From NCBI GenBank assembly GCA_023079485.1, contig CM041097.1, positions 13,921,561 to 13,985,560 of the forward strand: a stretch of DNA of 64,000 bases, written 5' to 3'. Of the stretch, positions 1 to 11,471 are shown piece by piece. The translations under genes and the position numbers were made by a program. A model generated the notes under the pieces. That model made no database searches, was not told the origin of the DNA, and saw only the letters and a list, made by a program, of their open reading frames with translations. Each line of letters starts with the position of its first letter. Within the stretch, counting starts at the first letter, position 1. Source of the stretch: Archilochus colubris (taxonomy: Eukaryota > Chordata > Aves > Apodiformes > Trochilidae).

Positions 1-862
1 TGATTGTTTTTTGTTAAGTCGTAGCCGTACACGGTTTGGATGTCCTTATAAGTTCAGACAACTAAGATGTGGATACAAAACATTTGGATTTTTCCCTTCT
101 GCTTTGCACTAGAGGAATAGTGCCAACTATCAACCCCCAGTCAGTGGTACAGCACTGTTCAAGCAGAGCAGTTCAGTGCATATTCTCTATTTCACAGTTT
201 CTGACATGAGAAATGAACCCAAGGCCTCCTGTGAAGGTGTCTGCTTTCCTGCATGGCATCCTTGCATCTCCACTGCAGCAACATCCAAAGCCTGTGTTCT
301 TCTGGAGATTCAGGGCAGTGACATCATCACTTTGAGGCAGATAGTTTAGAGCACAGGCAGCAGTGTTTCTGAATGAGAACAAGTTATTTGTCTCATTTAT
401 AGCCTCTGTTATTACTTTCTGTAATTTGTTTTTGCTTTCTAAATGCCCGTGTTTTATGAGAACTCTCTCAAAACAGCTTCGCAGTCTCTTCATGCCCTCA
501 GGTTGTCTCTGGGAGGCCAAAGAGGGTGTTAGGCAGAAAAGTTCCTCTCTTCTAGAATGTTGTTTATTTCTTTTAGTCAGACCTAAATGACCACAAAATA
601 CTCTATAGCAGTCAGTGTACTCTATCCAAAATAACAGTATGGCAAATGAAAATTTAAAAATCATATGTTGTTTAAAGCTTAACTACAGATTGCTAAAGCA
701 AAATTATAACTATTTTCTTTAAATATTTTAAGCAAACCTTTTTTTTTATAGCTAGTTTATGATGTGTTTACCATTATACTTGATTGTTCTTATACTTTGG
801 AAAAAACTATTTTATATGTTGAATTTGTCATGGATTAGCAACTCCTTCCCAGTTTCCTTGAA

Positions 863-877
863 TTTTTTTTTTTTTTT
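863..877. repeat. T15 homopolymer
   Basis: Fifteen T in a row, followed by further T-rich sequence to about 889. This is simple mononucleotide sequence inside the intron and is not next to a splice site. Confidence 0.8.
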
Positions 878-1389
878 ATTTTTTATTTGTCATTTTGTTA
901 TCTTTTCCCCTTCCTATTCCCCTGTTCATGGACTGTGTATTTTAGTCAGGTCAGTGTCCTAGTGCCGTGTGCTGGTGCAGATGACTCTATGTGTCATTAT
1001 TAGGATTTCTGCTGGTGCAGCAGGCTGGCTCAGTGCACAAGGTTGCACTTGAGGTTGGTATCAGTGTGCTGTTAATTCCTTGTCCTGCATCTTCTTTGCA
1101 CTGTGGAGCTGCCTGGCTGCCACTTTGCCTCAGTGCTCCAAGTCCTCACCTATTGCTGCAAGTGTCTCTTTTGATGTGTGCCTCAAGTACCTGCTATAAT
1201 CAATCACATTTTAGGCAGAAAACAGTGTGCTCTTTCTTGCATACCTGGTCCTTCCCACCTCATCCATGTTTTGATTTGTAATGCTGTGTGCTCATATGTA
1301 CAATCGAGTTGGAGCTAAAGCAGGAAAGGGCAGGGTTCTGCCTTCCAGAGGGTCTCAGTTCAGTCTGGTGGAAGGCAAAGTGTTTCAGG

Positions 1390-1490
1390 AAAAACAAAAA
1401 AACAAACAATAAAAAAACAAAACAAACAAACAAACAAAAAACACCAAACCAAACAAACAAAAAAAAAAGGAAAAAAAGAAGAAAAAAAAA
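1390..1490. repeat. A-rich low-complexity tract
   Basis: About 100 bases are almost only A with scattered C and G, including several AAAC units (AAACAAACAAAC) and a purine-only end. It could be the decayed tail of a retroposed element or a simple repeat, but no recognisable element body adjoins it. Confidence 0.85.
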
Positions 1491-4400
1491 CTTGGTCATT
1501 TTTGAGGACAAATGCTGTACAAAATTGTCTGATGCGTATTCCTGGCCTAGGTCTCATGCATCTCACAGAGGCTCTTTTCTGCAGTCTTATGTTTCACCTG
1601 GAGTAATATCTTGTGATTGTAATGTGAGCAGAGTGTGTCTGTGCCTGAATGTAGTGGACAGTAGATCACCTTACCAGTAGATTTGTTAATAAGCAATGAG
1701 CAACTACTTGCACTTGCTTTGAGAATATAAAGAGACCAAACCAAAAGAGCAAGAGGAATTCAGTGTGAAAGTTTAACTATGATTTGAATTCACAGCTGCC
1801 ACAAAAGCTGGAAGAGCTGAGTGCTCTTGTAAGGGAGCTCAATGATTTATTCCATTTACACCTGCAGGGAAATCCTTTCTGCACTGCCTACCTACCAGTC
1901 CAGCTGTTTGGCACATAGAAGTACTGATTTTAATTTCAGTTTCGACAGTACTTTGGACCATGAGTTCCTGCAGCTCATCCTTTGTGATGGAAAATGCCCC
2001 AGAAGCCATGAATGAGAAGCTGCTTTTCCAGTCTGATTTTGGGCATCCCTCAGGCATGCATTGGGATGCTCTGCCTGTGTGTTGGCTGGTTCTTTCTATG
2101 CTCTCTTGTCCAAGCAACTTTGGAAAGGGCATCTTGGCTAACATGGCAAATATATGTCCTTCTGGCAGGAAACCCTCCTTTCTCCCCCTGCTGATGTAGC
2201 ACGTGCTGCTGAATGTGATGAGTTGGGTTGCATCAGGTGGACTGTGTAAATAAGGACCAGGGTGTACATTTTAAACTCAAATTACTCTGTGTGTGTGCAA
2301 TATAAACACAAAGGCTGTGGGGCACATCCCTGGCAGACATCAGTCCAGCATGACATCTGATGGTGCAAGGCTGATCTGCACCTGCTGTGGATTCAGGCCA
2401 CAGCTGTAGAAACACAGTTTATGGAATATATGAAATATTTGGGCTCAAACACAACATAGTAAAAACACACAGTCCCTACCTTTCAGCAAGAGGGGCTGTT
2501 GCTGTGATGCCATGGAAACTCAAATGCTATGGTGAAGAAAGCCATACAGGAATGAATCCAAATGCTGGATGGGCATTCACCTTGGAAAATGGACAGGAAG
2601 CAGAGGGGCAGAACCCAACCTGCCCAGAGCCCCTCCCAGGAAAGTGCCCCCAGGTGCCTGTTTGCTCATGAGGTTATTTCACAGGGCTCATAAAACAGGA
2701 GCAGGGTCTGTCGGTGTTCCACACACCTTAAGAAACAACCCTGTCTGTTTGAAGCACAGGGAAAGGTAAGAGCTGGGAAGATAAATAGTCTGTCTCCTAG
2801 CTACATTCTGCCTGTGATTTGAAGTAGATCAACACAAATATTTGTGTGTACAGCATGCTCAGGAGCCTGCAACTGCCTGCTGGCAAAGTGCAGGCAAAGG
2901 TAAAGGAAAAATACGTGCTTCTCTTTAAAGCAATTATCCTTATGTATTAATAATGTCATTTAAAAGCACTGTGAGAAGTTAACATACAATAAAACAAAGC
3001 AAAAAAAAAATGCAAATGTTTAGTAAAGGGAAAAGGGGGAAAATGTTGTAAGTATGCCTCTTAGCACTTCTCTGTGCATTAAAGCTTGTGTTATTTCTGC
3101 TTATGATCCTTGCAGTCTATTTGTTATCCTTTGGGAGTACAACCCTTGCTGAATCTGACAGCCCAAAGAATGCTGCTGTTTGTTCTGGATCAGTCTCTTC
3201 CCAGGTATTGCCACTGGGTCACACCAGTGCAAGGTGGCTGAGTCTGGCATCGTGTCACTCCCTTACCATGATGCTGTTGGCACTGAAAGCAAGTGTGAGT
3301 TTGCTCGTTGTAGTATGAGCCATATTTCTGCATTTCAGGGCTTATTGGAAGGGGTTTTTTGTGTATATAGATACATATAGTTGAAAGTATTTTTTCCTCT
3401 TCTCTGTTGGTGGCATCACTTTTGTCTTGTTTGCAGTCAGGTTCCTGGGGGCTGCAGGGCTAAGTGAACTTCATGCTGTATTTTGCCAATGGCACAGACA
3501 TCAATGACAGTTTTCAGGTTTCTCTTCAATTAGCTGGAAAACTTGTGGCTGAGTTGGATGTCATTACAGCAGCAGCAGCAAGTGGTCCATCTGTCCTGCA
3601 GGATCAGCCCTTGCAGCTCCTTCCCAGTGCTGGGACTGAGGAGAAAGAAACATCTTCTCTTGGCCACCAACTTGTTTGCCCTTCTGGTGAAGAAAGGCAT
3701 GGAATCCCCCTATTGACTTCTCAGTTCTCTCCTACTGAGCATGTGGAAAGAAATCTACCCCATCTACCATCCTCTGCCTTCTGCTGCTCATCCCATGCAT
3801 ATCCAGATCAGTGAGAAAAAGGAGTGAAGCCCCTTTGATCTTACAACCAGGAGCTGTCCCCTGGAGACGAGACCCTTGTCCCTGCCTTTCAGCCACCTCT
3901 GAGCAGTCCTGAGCCAGTTATGTGCTATGGGTATGTCCTGATGCCCACGTTTTATACCCCATGTATGCATTTGCTTTAGAAGATTCCAGCCCATCTCACC
4001 ACAATTGGATTCAGGACTTCACTGGAACATTGCTTTTCTGTGCTGAGCATTGTCAGGCTTTTATCACACAATGTGTATCCCACGGTACTGAGGAGAGGAA
4101 TGGCAGCTTTGCATTGCTGAGATGTGCAGCAGGAGGGAAGGAGTGGGATTTTCCAAAAGAGGGCATAGCACAGCTAGAAATAACTGCCTTTAAAGTGGTG
4201 ACATTTTTATGCATGGAAAAGCTAACTTAGAACATTTTTAGAGGATTTTATTAATCCCTCTGAGCCCAGTGCCACCAAATTCATCATACGAAGGCACCTG
4301 TTTTACAGGGAGAAGGTGTACAAGCAATAACTGAATATGCTGTTCTTGTGCTCTCTCAAACTTCCCTAAATAGCTCTTTTTATAATCACAGGTAGCATAT

Positions 4401-4559
4401 GCAGAAAGCATGATGAAAGCTAGAGAGCTTGGTTGATTTTGCATTTCTGTCTTTGAAAGAGAAATGAAGTCTACTTAAAAAAAAAACAACTTTTAATATT
4501 CTTTTACATGCCCTTTCTCCATTCAAGGGTGTGTCTTAATGTCAGTGGCTAAATCTGCA

Positions 4560-4800
4560 AAACAATAAGCCTCCTTTTGTCTTTCAGCTCTCTGAAATGG
4601 CTTTGGATTATCAGGCCAGAAAAAAAAAAGGAAAGCCTCGTGCAGGTTACGTAGCCAAGTACAACATACAAATCAAATTACGGGCGAGATGAATGCAGAG
4701 TCGTTAAATTAATTTTGTTCCAGCCCATTGGAATGTTTTTAACATGAAGAAAATAATTCTCTGCTGTATGGCTGGCCCAGCCAGCTCTTAGGACTGTATT
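4560..4800. promoter_or_regulatory. Candidate conserved non-coding element
   Basis: Five CpG dinucleotides survive between about 4639 and 4703 in an otherwise CpG-poor intron. They sit beside AT-rich homeobox-type cores (TTAAATTAATTTT near 4704-4716). No open frame or repeat explains the block. Calling it regulatory is inference from composition only; conservation was not tested. Confidence 0.2.
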
Positions 4801-5560
4801 AGCATGCTACATTTGTCTGCTAGTGACAAACAGGTTTTTCTCTAGGCTTGAGTGAGCCCTGGAAGACAGGGCTAGCCAAGATGCTGGCTTGCCCCCTGCC
4901 TTCCCCAGCGGGCTGATCTGCAGAGAAAAGTCTGTGTCATGCTCCCAGGCAGCCCTGAACATGGCCAACAGCTGGAGCTGCCAGCTGGGGTGCCCTGTGG
5001 CAGGGCAAAGGGCTTCCTCCAGGTGCACCCGCTCAACACTTTCTCTTCTTCAAGTCTTTTCCATAAGGCAGGAGCCAGCTTGTTTGCCAGGTTCCCAGTT
5101 CAGGTCATCTGTGACAGGAGCGTGAGGGCTTTTTTGGACTCTGAGAGGTCCAAGGTGTGCCACACGCAGGGCATCTCTGCCTGCTGCCAGGCACAGCCCT
5201 GCTCCTGCCAATGTGCTTGCCTGGGAAGAGCCTCTAAGATGCAGCCTTGGGGCTCTGATGAGGCTTTTCTGCCCCTAGGACTCCTGGCAGGAATGGTCTG
5301 CTAGCCAGGACAGAGGAGTTTGGTGTCCTATTCGAAGCCAGTTAAAGTAGCTCAGCTCAGTATCACAGTACAATAGAGAAAGATTTCCTGAAAGCCCCCT
5401 TGGTATTTTTACTATCCCTCAGAATCTGAATTTAAAAGAGAGCTTTAGGAACATTTTTTCTAAGAAGAGCCGAGAGCTGAGACCTGCTATTTCAATGTGC
5501 AATAATGGTGCTGGTTGTTGGGTTCAGTTCTTTTCTTCTCAAGCAATCAAAAATTCACAC

Positions 5561-5575
5561 TTTTTTTTTTTTTTT
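5561..5575. repeat. T15 homopolymer
   Basis: A run of fifteen T, followed within 50 bases by an A-rich stretch at about 5607-5617. Simple sequence with no element attached that I can recognise. Confidence 0.75.
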
Positions 5576-8500
5576 CTTATTTAGCTTGGTGAAAAAGGAA
5601 AGACCAAAAAAAAAAAGGTTATATTTCTCTTTAGTGCATCATGATACAATTCAGAGGAAGACACAAACTCCTCCCTCCTTCTCCCAAGCTCTTTCTGCAT
5701 TTCTGTTTGTCCTTCAGCTACACATTTTGCAAAATCTGTAGAGGTTCTTTAGCATCTAAACTGAGTAGCCTGCAATTCTTTTAATCTTTTGAAAATCCAA
5801 AGCACACAGAGTATTGAGAGGAAAATTAGATCTCTGGAAAATGCCAGTTGTCTTATAGATGGCCAAATCATTACATTTTTTTTTCCTTGCCTTTCAGACA
5901 TTTGCTATGTTATTATGTATCTCTTTAATTAAATCATCAAATTGAATTATTGGATCAAATGTGGGGGTTTTATTCCGTTGTGTCCTGAGCTGGTTTTGTT
6001 AAATTAATAAAACCATATATTTCATCTTGTAAAATAGATTTCTTTTTTGGCCATTCATAAGATGTTTTTAAAAAAGAAAAAGTGGTTTAACATAAAAGGC
6101 TGGTTATTATTTAATTACATCAGGCACTGCTATGTGCCTTGGAGTAATTGAACAAAGTCATAGTAAGTCATGAAAATGTTGTAATATTTACTATGAAGTA
6201 GAACTCTTGTAAATTCAGTCTTCTTCTGGTTGGCTGTGAGGTTTGTCCATCTCAAAAGTTATCTCAATGAAGTCACTGAAGTCACTCAGGTGCTGAAAAG
6301 TGCTCCTGACTGTCTTGGATCAGGATGAAAGTCTTCTAAGTCTGAGCCTGTGAGTCTCCTATTTACCCTGAGGAAATTCCCACTTCTTTCCTCAGGCATG
6401 AACTATTCCAAAGGGCAGCAGAGAGTCTCATGGAAGAGAAAACATGACAGTTCCCTCCCCCTACTGTGGTTTGGGGTCCTTGTCTGAAAAACACCTGGCT
6501 AGCCATGGTTCACTGGGGTACTGCAGTTAAGGTAGTTCTCTCTGTCTCTTGTGAGCGTTACCTGGTTGAATTATTTCTACAATTTGATGCATGAGTATTT
6601 CAAATATCTACATTTCTGCATATCCTGCTGGAGGAGGAGGCCTTAATAGTACTTTTAATTCAGAGTAGTCCTTTACCCTGGGCTCCCGTCTCTGGTAGGA
6701 TTTGGTTAAGTGGAACAATAAAGGCTGGCCTGGTATTTTGAAGCATAATTCTTTGATGACAAAGAGGGGAGTTAGTTATGATTTATTTGTGCTGTTATCA
6801 ATAAACTGTAATGTCATTCAGAATTGGTCTGACTATCTCAGCAGAAAGAGGTGAGGTGAGGGAGCATAGCAAGGTTCCTGAAGCTCTGACAGCATTGACT
6901 CTTTTCATCTGTGCCCTCTTGACCAAGTCCTGGCCACCTTCATGCCCGGCTCTGCAGGCTTCCCACAGAGACCAGGAGGGAAGAGGTCTGTAGGCAGCAG
7001 ACCGAAGTTTTGTTTCTGGCTTTGTGGTATTGCCAGCAGAATGCTATTTTTGGTCTCTTCTACTCCAAGTTAAAAGAAACTCTTAGTAGTTTTGTCAATA
7101 AACAGGTGATTTCTGGTACTGAAGGGTTTGTTTGCTGTGCTGGATCATCCTTCTGGGTTGAGCAGAAGGATCTGCTGCAAAGCTGCAAAGTTGTCACCAC
7201 TCATGGCAGGAGCAAGCACCAGAGATCTATCCTCCCCAGGCGTATTTCTGCAGTGTATGTTCTCTTGTTCAGGCTAGCTACAAAATACGAGTTATAACTG
7301 CACAAATACTCTTGACAGGCATTTTTCTATTGTACTGGTAGTATTGGTGTTTACAGTATTTAATAATTTTTATTTAGGAACTGTAGCTATTTCAGTAATG
7401 TAACAGAAGGGATCCATGACCAACCTGTGAGTCCAGGCATAGGAGCAGACGTTTCTCCCTTTCAGTGCTGCCACGACTCTTTAGAAGTGAAATAATGGCC
7501 AAATATACACACAGTCAGATACCTGCAGAGCACAGACAAGCTAAATGTCTTGGCTTTAAATAGAAATGTCGTATTGGGAAAAATAATTCTGTAAACAGTA
7601 TCAGTGTGATGGACTGGGTGACACTTTGACTTTCCCTGGCAGAAAAGAACAGCTCCTTTGCCTTGGCACATGTGTTTAGGTATCATTGCAAGTGATTTTT
7701 CTTGGTTCAGAGTTTATATTGGGAAAGAGAATGTGAGAATCTGTCCTGGGCTGTGTATTTTAATGGTGATTTTTTAAAGCCTGGAAAAAAATATAAACTC
7801 TTTATAGTTGGCGAGTGTATGGTGTACTTTTTCGACAGCATATGAGTGCCATCTAGTGTTCTTCATTAGTACCCTGACCTTGGCATTTCGATGGCTTGAA
7901 AAGTGGTTTTGTCAGCTGTGCACAACCCACTCCTGAACTGTACGGGCTGGGTTTGCACCTGGACTTGGTCTTCCCAGAAGTTTGGGTTTTGGCATCTGCA
8001 GTATGCAGACTCTGTTTATGCATTCTGGTTAAGCTGCTCCTGTGCTGGCATCTCTGCTGACTGACTTTGGTGAGAAGCAACTGGTGCCTCTCCACAGCAA
8101 GCAGGGCCAGGAGGGCGCAGCTTTGTGGGACTGCCTGGAGAGTTCACCTGCCTGTTATGAGAAGAGGGGTGGCTGTGTGCCATCAAGTGCCACTGTTCCC
8201 TGTGCTGGTAATGTGTTACTGACAAACACTGGAGAATCTATGAAGGAAGGTAAATAGAAAGGGGAGTATAAAGTAACTTCTTAGATGCAAAAATGTACTA
8301 GGTTAGGAGGAAAATCTTTACTGACCCTAGTAATGTCACATTTTAAGAAGTTCCAACTATTTCCAGAGCCTGCAGAGCACACTGGAGTATTTATCCCCTT
8401 CGTATGGCAGGAGGCTCTGGGCCAGCTAAGCTGGGGCTCAGGTTGATTGCTCTTCTTAATGCTCCAGTGCAGAGCTCTTAAGTGACCAAGTTAAAGCGTA

Positions 8501-8769
8501 CGTGCAAATGTCAGGACTGAAATTAAGTCAAGAACTAAGCAACCTGCCTGCAGAGAATGGTTTATCTCACTCCTTTTACTCTGGAGAGCAGAAAGCAGCT
8601 GCAGGTGGTGTTAAATCCCATTGGTCTCAGTGGATTGCAGTCAAAGCTATTACTGCAGGCAAGGGCATTAAAGAAAAAACCTGGCTCTTGGAGTGAGGCA
8701 CAGTTCTTCCTGTTTGTTTTCTCTCAGTTACTTAAGAGAGCTTCATATTTTTTCTCTTCTGTTTTTTAG

Positions 8770-8954
8770 CTTGCAGCACTCCCCCAGTCAACATGAAAGT
8801 GCAGCCTGTGAACAGGACTGCATTACTTGTAACCTGGAACCAACCAGAAACCATCTACCACCCTCCAATCATGAACTACATGATCTCATATAGCTGGACC
8901 AAAAATGAAGATGAAAAGGAGAAGACTTTCACAAAGGACAGTGACAAAGACCTG
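8770..8954 (+). CDS. PTPRG: PTPRG exon A: first half of fibronectin III domain
   Basis: This coding exon of receptor-type tyrosine-protein phosphatase gamma is a single-pass membrane phosphatase segment; the family's ectodomain binds contactins. The exon starts after TTTTTTAG with two bases that complete a codon begun in the exon to the left (phase 1), then reads [19 protein letters not shown]. Sequence [19 protein letters not shown] and the charged [18 protein letters not shown] end match my recollection of vertebrate PTPRG almost residue for residue. It supplies the first strands of the fibronectin III fold, including the core Trp in VTWNQP, and an N-glycosylation sequon NRT. The ATG at 8793 is an internal Met, not a start. 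The donor is CTG|GTAAAA, phase 0, and lacks the usual G at +5. Read-through would hit a stop at 9015-9017. Confidence 0.97.
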
Positions 8955-10935
8955 GTAAAACCCCAGCAGCATCCCCAGACATATGTGTCAAGCTATCCAT
9001 ATGTTGTTGTTTTCTAAGTAGAAGGAAGTAGAGAAGGAAAGCAGTTGTTACCTTATAGACAGGATAGTGTTTGACTTGCAATGAATTGCTATGAAAATGT
9101 TCCACATTAGTTGAACATTGCCTAACAGATTACTCAAAACACTGGCGAGTGGATTTATAGTTTATGTGAGTGCATAAAAGACTAAATCTGCAGACACTTT
9201 TTCATATACTGTTGCTGAGAAGCATCTGGCTCGGGAAATAGTTAGGCTCTGAATACCTTTTGGCTTGTGTTCAGCTCACAGATTTTCATGTTAAAAGCCC
9301 TATCCCCCAGAATCTGTTCCTGGGCTCAGCTTCACCTCTTGCAGACTCTGGAGTAGTTTCTTGTCCTAAGTGCTGCCAGCAGTAGTAGTTGCATGTTCAG
9401 GTCTAGAAGATTATTGCAGAGTGGCCCAGCACAAGCACTGCCTACATCTGGCAGTGGGAGAAAAAACGGGAGAACAAGACAGTTCCAGCACAGATGGAAA
9501 CACCAATCTATCTGCTCCATTTAGGATGTGATGTGCTTGTCGTTCTTGTCTGTGTGGAAGCAAGTATTGTACTGGTCTTTAATACTCCCTGCATATAAAA
9601 TCAAAGTGACATATTCAGGTTTGAAAAGGCCTCCGTTTATTGTTAATCAAAGAAAGGCTCTAGAATAATGAAATTGTTAATTGTATATACACATGAAAAA
9701 TGCAGCAGCACAGAGTGTTATTCCTAATGACTGTTACCATTTTTTTTTTCAAATACACAATCTTCTGAGGCCATTCAATCAGTTATACAATAATACTTCT
9801 CTTATTCCCCCAGATGAAAATTCTTTTACTTCATTTCCAATTATATCTTCAATTTTCCCACTAGACATTGTTATCTGGGTCACATTAGGGAATGGTGTGC
9901 CTCACAAAATCAGAAAGGAATCTACTGAAAGGCACCCAAGGTTATGATGTATTGTAACCTCTCTCTTGTCATAACTTTACACTCTTAAGGGAGTTTTTTC
10001 TTACTTGAGTATAAGGAAGAGAGCCTCAATCAGCAAAAATGAAGTGGGCACACTGACAGCATTCTGTTTTATATAAAAGAAAAAATTAAAAGTGCAGGGC
10101 ATGTGATGGAGTGAAAGCTTGGAAATAAATTGCAATGAGACCCTGTGCTGTGCAGCAGAGCTTGGAGGTTAAGAAAGCAATGATAGCTTAGTTTATTTTA
10201 GGGGCTAAAGATGCAGCAAACTCAGAGGAAAGTGCAATTTGCTTTCAGTGCTTTGGCAAAGCCATCTGGGCTGTCCCATCCTTAAACAGAGCAAGACAGT
10301 ATTTTCTAAAGAGATCACTGGTATTTCAAGTGACCCATACAGCTACTGTTGCTGACTGCTGCTAGACATTAACTGATGTGGTCAGGGACTAAGGCAACAC
10401 AAAAGAGTAGCTGGGAGGCAGCAAGGCAGTGACTCAGGTGTAGAAGGATACAGGGACATCCCCTTCCAAGGTGCCAAACCACTACGTTACACAGGCCACC
10501 AGCATCAAATTGCCACAGCCAGGTTTTTGCAAAAGAAATAGTCAGTTTGAACATACAGTGACATTTCTGGGCTTATCCCAGGTTTGAAACTTGGATCTCC
10601 ACCTACAAAAATCTCATTTTAATTCTTGCAAGGCCACATGATTCGGGGCTTAGGGGTTTCTGAGAAGAGCAGAGACTTTCAGAAAGGAGTAGATGTGGGA
10701 TGTGGTAATTTCTTTCTCATGGGCAGAATCTGGGTGCACCCTGTTTATCCCAGGGAAGTTCTTTGTCCTTGGCCTTTCCCTCTTCCAGGTCCCAGTGAGT
10801 GTTGCTGTATAGAAGGAAGTTTGTCTTATATGGCAGAAATGTCCTGTGTTAGCACAATGCTTTATGTATTTCAAACTGATCGTGGACAGTACTATGGGGG
10901 TAAAAAACTGAATAATATCTATTTTTTTTAAACAG
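8955..10935 (+). other. PTPRG: PTPRG intron A-B
   Basis: A 1981-base GT-AG intron, phase 0, splitting the fibronectin III domain between exons A and B. It ends in a T-rich tract and AAACAG. I see unique AT-rich sequence only: no repeat family, no RNA gene, and open frames on both strands without recognisable content. Confidence 0.95.
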
Positions 10936-11044
10936 AAGGCCATCATTAGCCATGTCTCACCTGACATCCTTTATCTGTTCAGAGTTCAAGCAGTTTGCCG
11001 AAATGAAATGCGTAGTGACTTTAGCCAGACTATGCTCTTTCAAG
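10936..11044 (+). CDS. PTPRG: PTPRG exon B: second half of fibronectin III domain
   Basis: The exon begins after AAACAG and reads [15 protein letters not shown], then [21 protein letters not shown], plus one base of the next codon (phase 1). The pattern [17 protein letters not shown] is the typical end of a fibronectin III domain: a turn, the Tyr-containing F strand, then the last strand. It continues exon A directly in frame, since the A-B junction is phase 0. Compared with my memory of the mammalian protein it differs at only a few residues. The donor CAAG|GTAAAA again lacks G at +5, as does exon A. Family knowledge places this domain between the carbonic-anhydrase-like domain and the stalk on the cell surface. 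Confidence 0.97.
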
Positions 11045-11421
11045 GTAAAAAGCCACATACATATTTTTACATTGTGACTCGTTGTGTGTTTAACATTTTC
11101 TTTGCAGAGTGCAATAAGGTGTGGAATGTTCTCAGGAGATGTTTGAATGCATGTATTCAGATCATGGCCAGTGACTTTAGCAGAGTCTTACGAGTGATGG
11201 GGGTTTGCCTACACCACTCTACTGGCAAAGTTTGCCAGGTTTTAGGAGAACTCAGAGCTTTTGTTGATGCTAGTTTTCTGTAGCAATTTTTTCTGAGTCT
11301 GCTTGTGCATCGGTGGCACAGCTATGTGAGCCTGGTTGGTGTCTTTTTGGTTTTTTCTTTTTTTCCTAAAGAGGGAAGGAGATCAGTCCTACCTAACACG
11401 CTGTTGTTCTTTGTTCCTCAG
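11045..11421 (+). other. PTPRG: PTPRG intron B-C (short)
   Basis: A 377-base GT-AG intron, phase 1, the shortest in the window. It ends in a clear pyrimidine tract and CCTCAG. No separate feature is visible inside it. Confidence 0.95.
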
Positions 11422-11471
11422 CTAACACTACTCGAATTTTCGAGGGGACCAGAATTGTCAAAACAGGAGTG
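11422..11471 (+). CDS. PTPRG: PTPRG exon C: small linker exon after fibronectin III
   Basis: This 50-base exon starts after CCTCAG with two bases completing an Ala codon split with exon B. It then encodes NTTRIFEGTRIVKTGV and ends at a strong donor, GTG|GTAAGT, in phase 0. It links the fibronectin III domain to the long stalk exon. NTT is a possible N-glycosylation sequon. The sequence matches mammalian PTPRG as I remember it, with Glu where I recall Gln after IF. It is too short to be picked up as an open frame on its own; it was found by walking the protein from exon B and by matching the phase. Confidence 0.95.

Larger units (their letters stand above)
1..8769 (+). other. PTPRG: PTPRG intron (5' part outside window)
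   Basis: This is the intron before the first fibronectin exon, and its donor lies off the left edge. It ends in a T-rich tract and TAG at 8767-8769. I found no exon of the upstream carbonic-anhydrase-like domain in it. Visible contents are a T run at 863-877, an A-rich AAACAAAC-type tract at 1390-1490, a T run at 5561-5575, a small cluster of retained CpGs near 4639-4703, and an AT-rich block around 5880-6180. The open frames here are short, overlap on both strands and show no recognisable protein family. The rest is ordinary unique intron sequence. Confidence 0.85.

Noticed and set aside
3464..3814. 116-codon ORF in the first intron
   Set aside because: No family resemblance, no splice logic with PTPRG, and length within what chance allows in 64 kb read in six frames.
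8793..9017. Independent small protein starting at ATG 8793
   Set aside because: The Met is internal to PTPRG. Coding similarity begins before it at the splice acceptor and stops at the donor at 8954; the following residues are intron.
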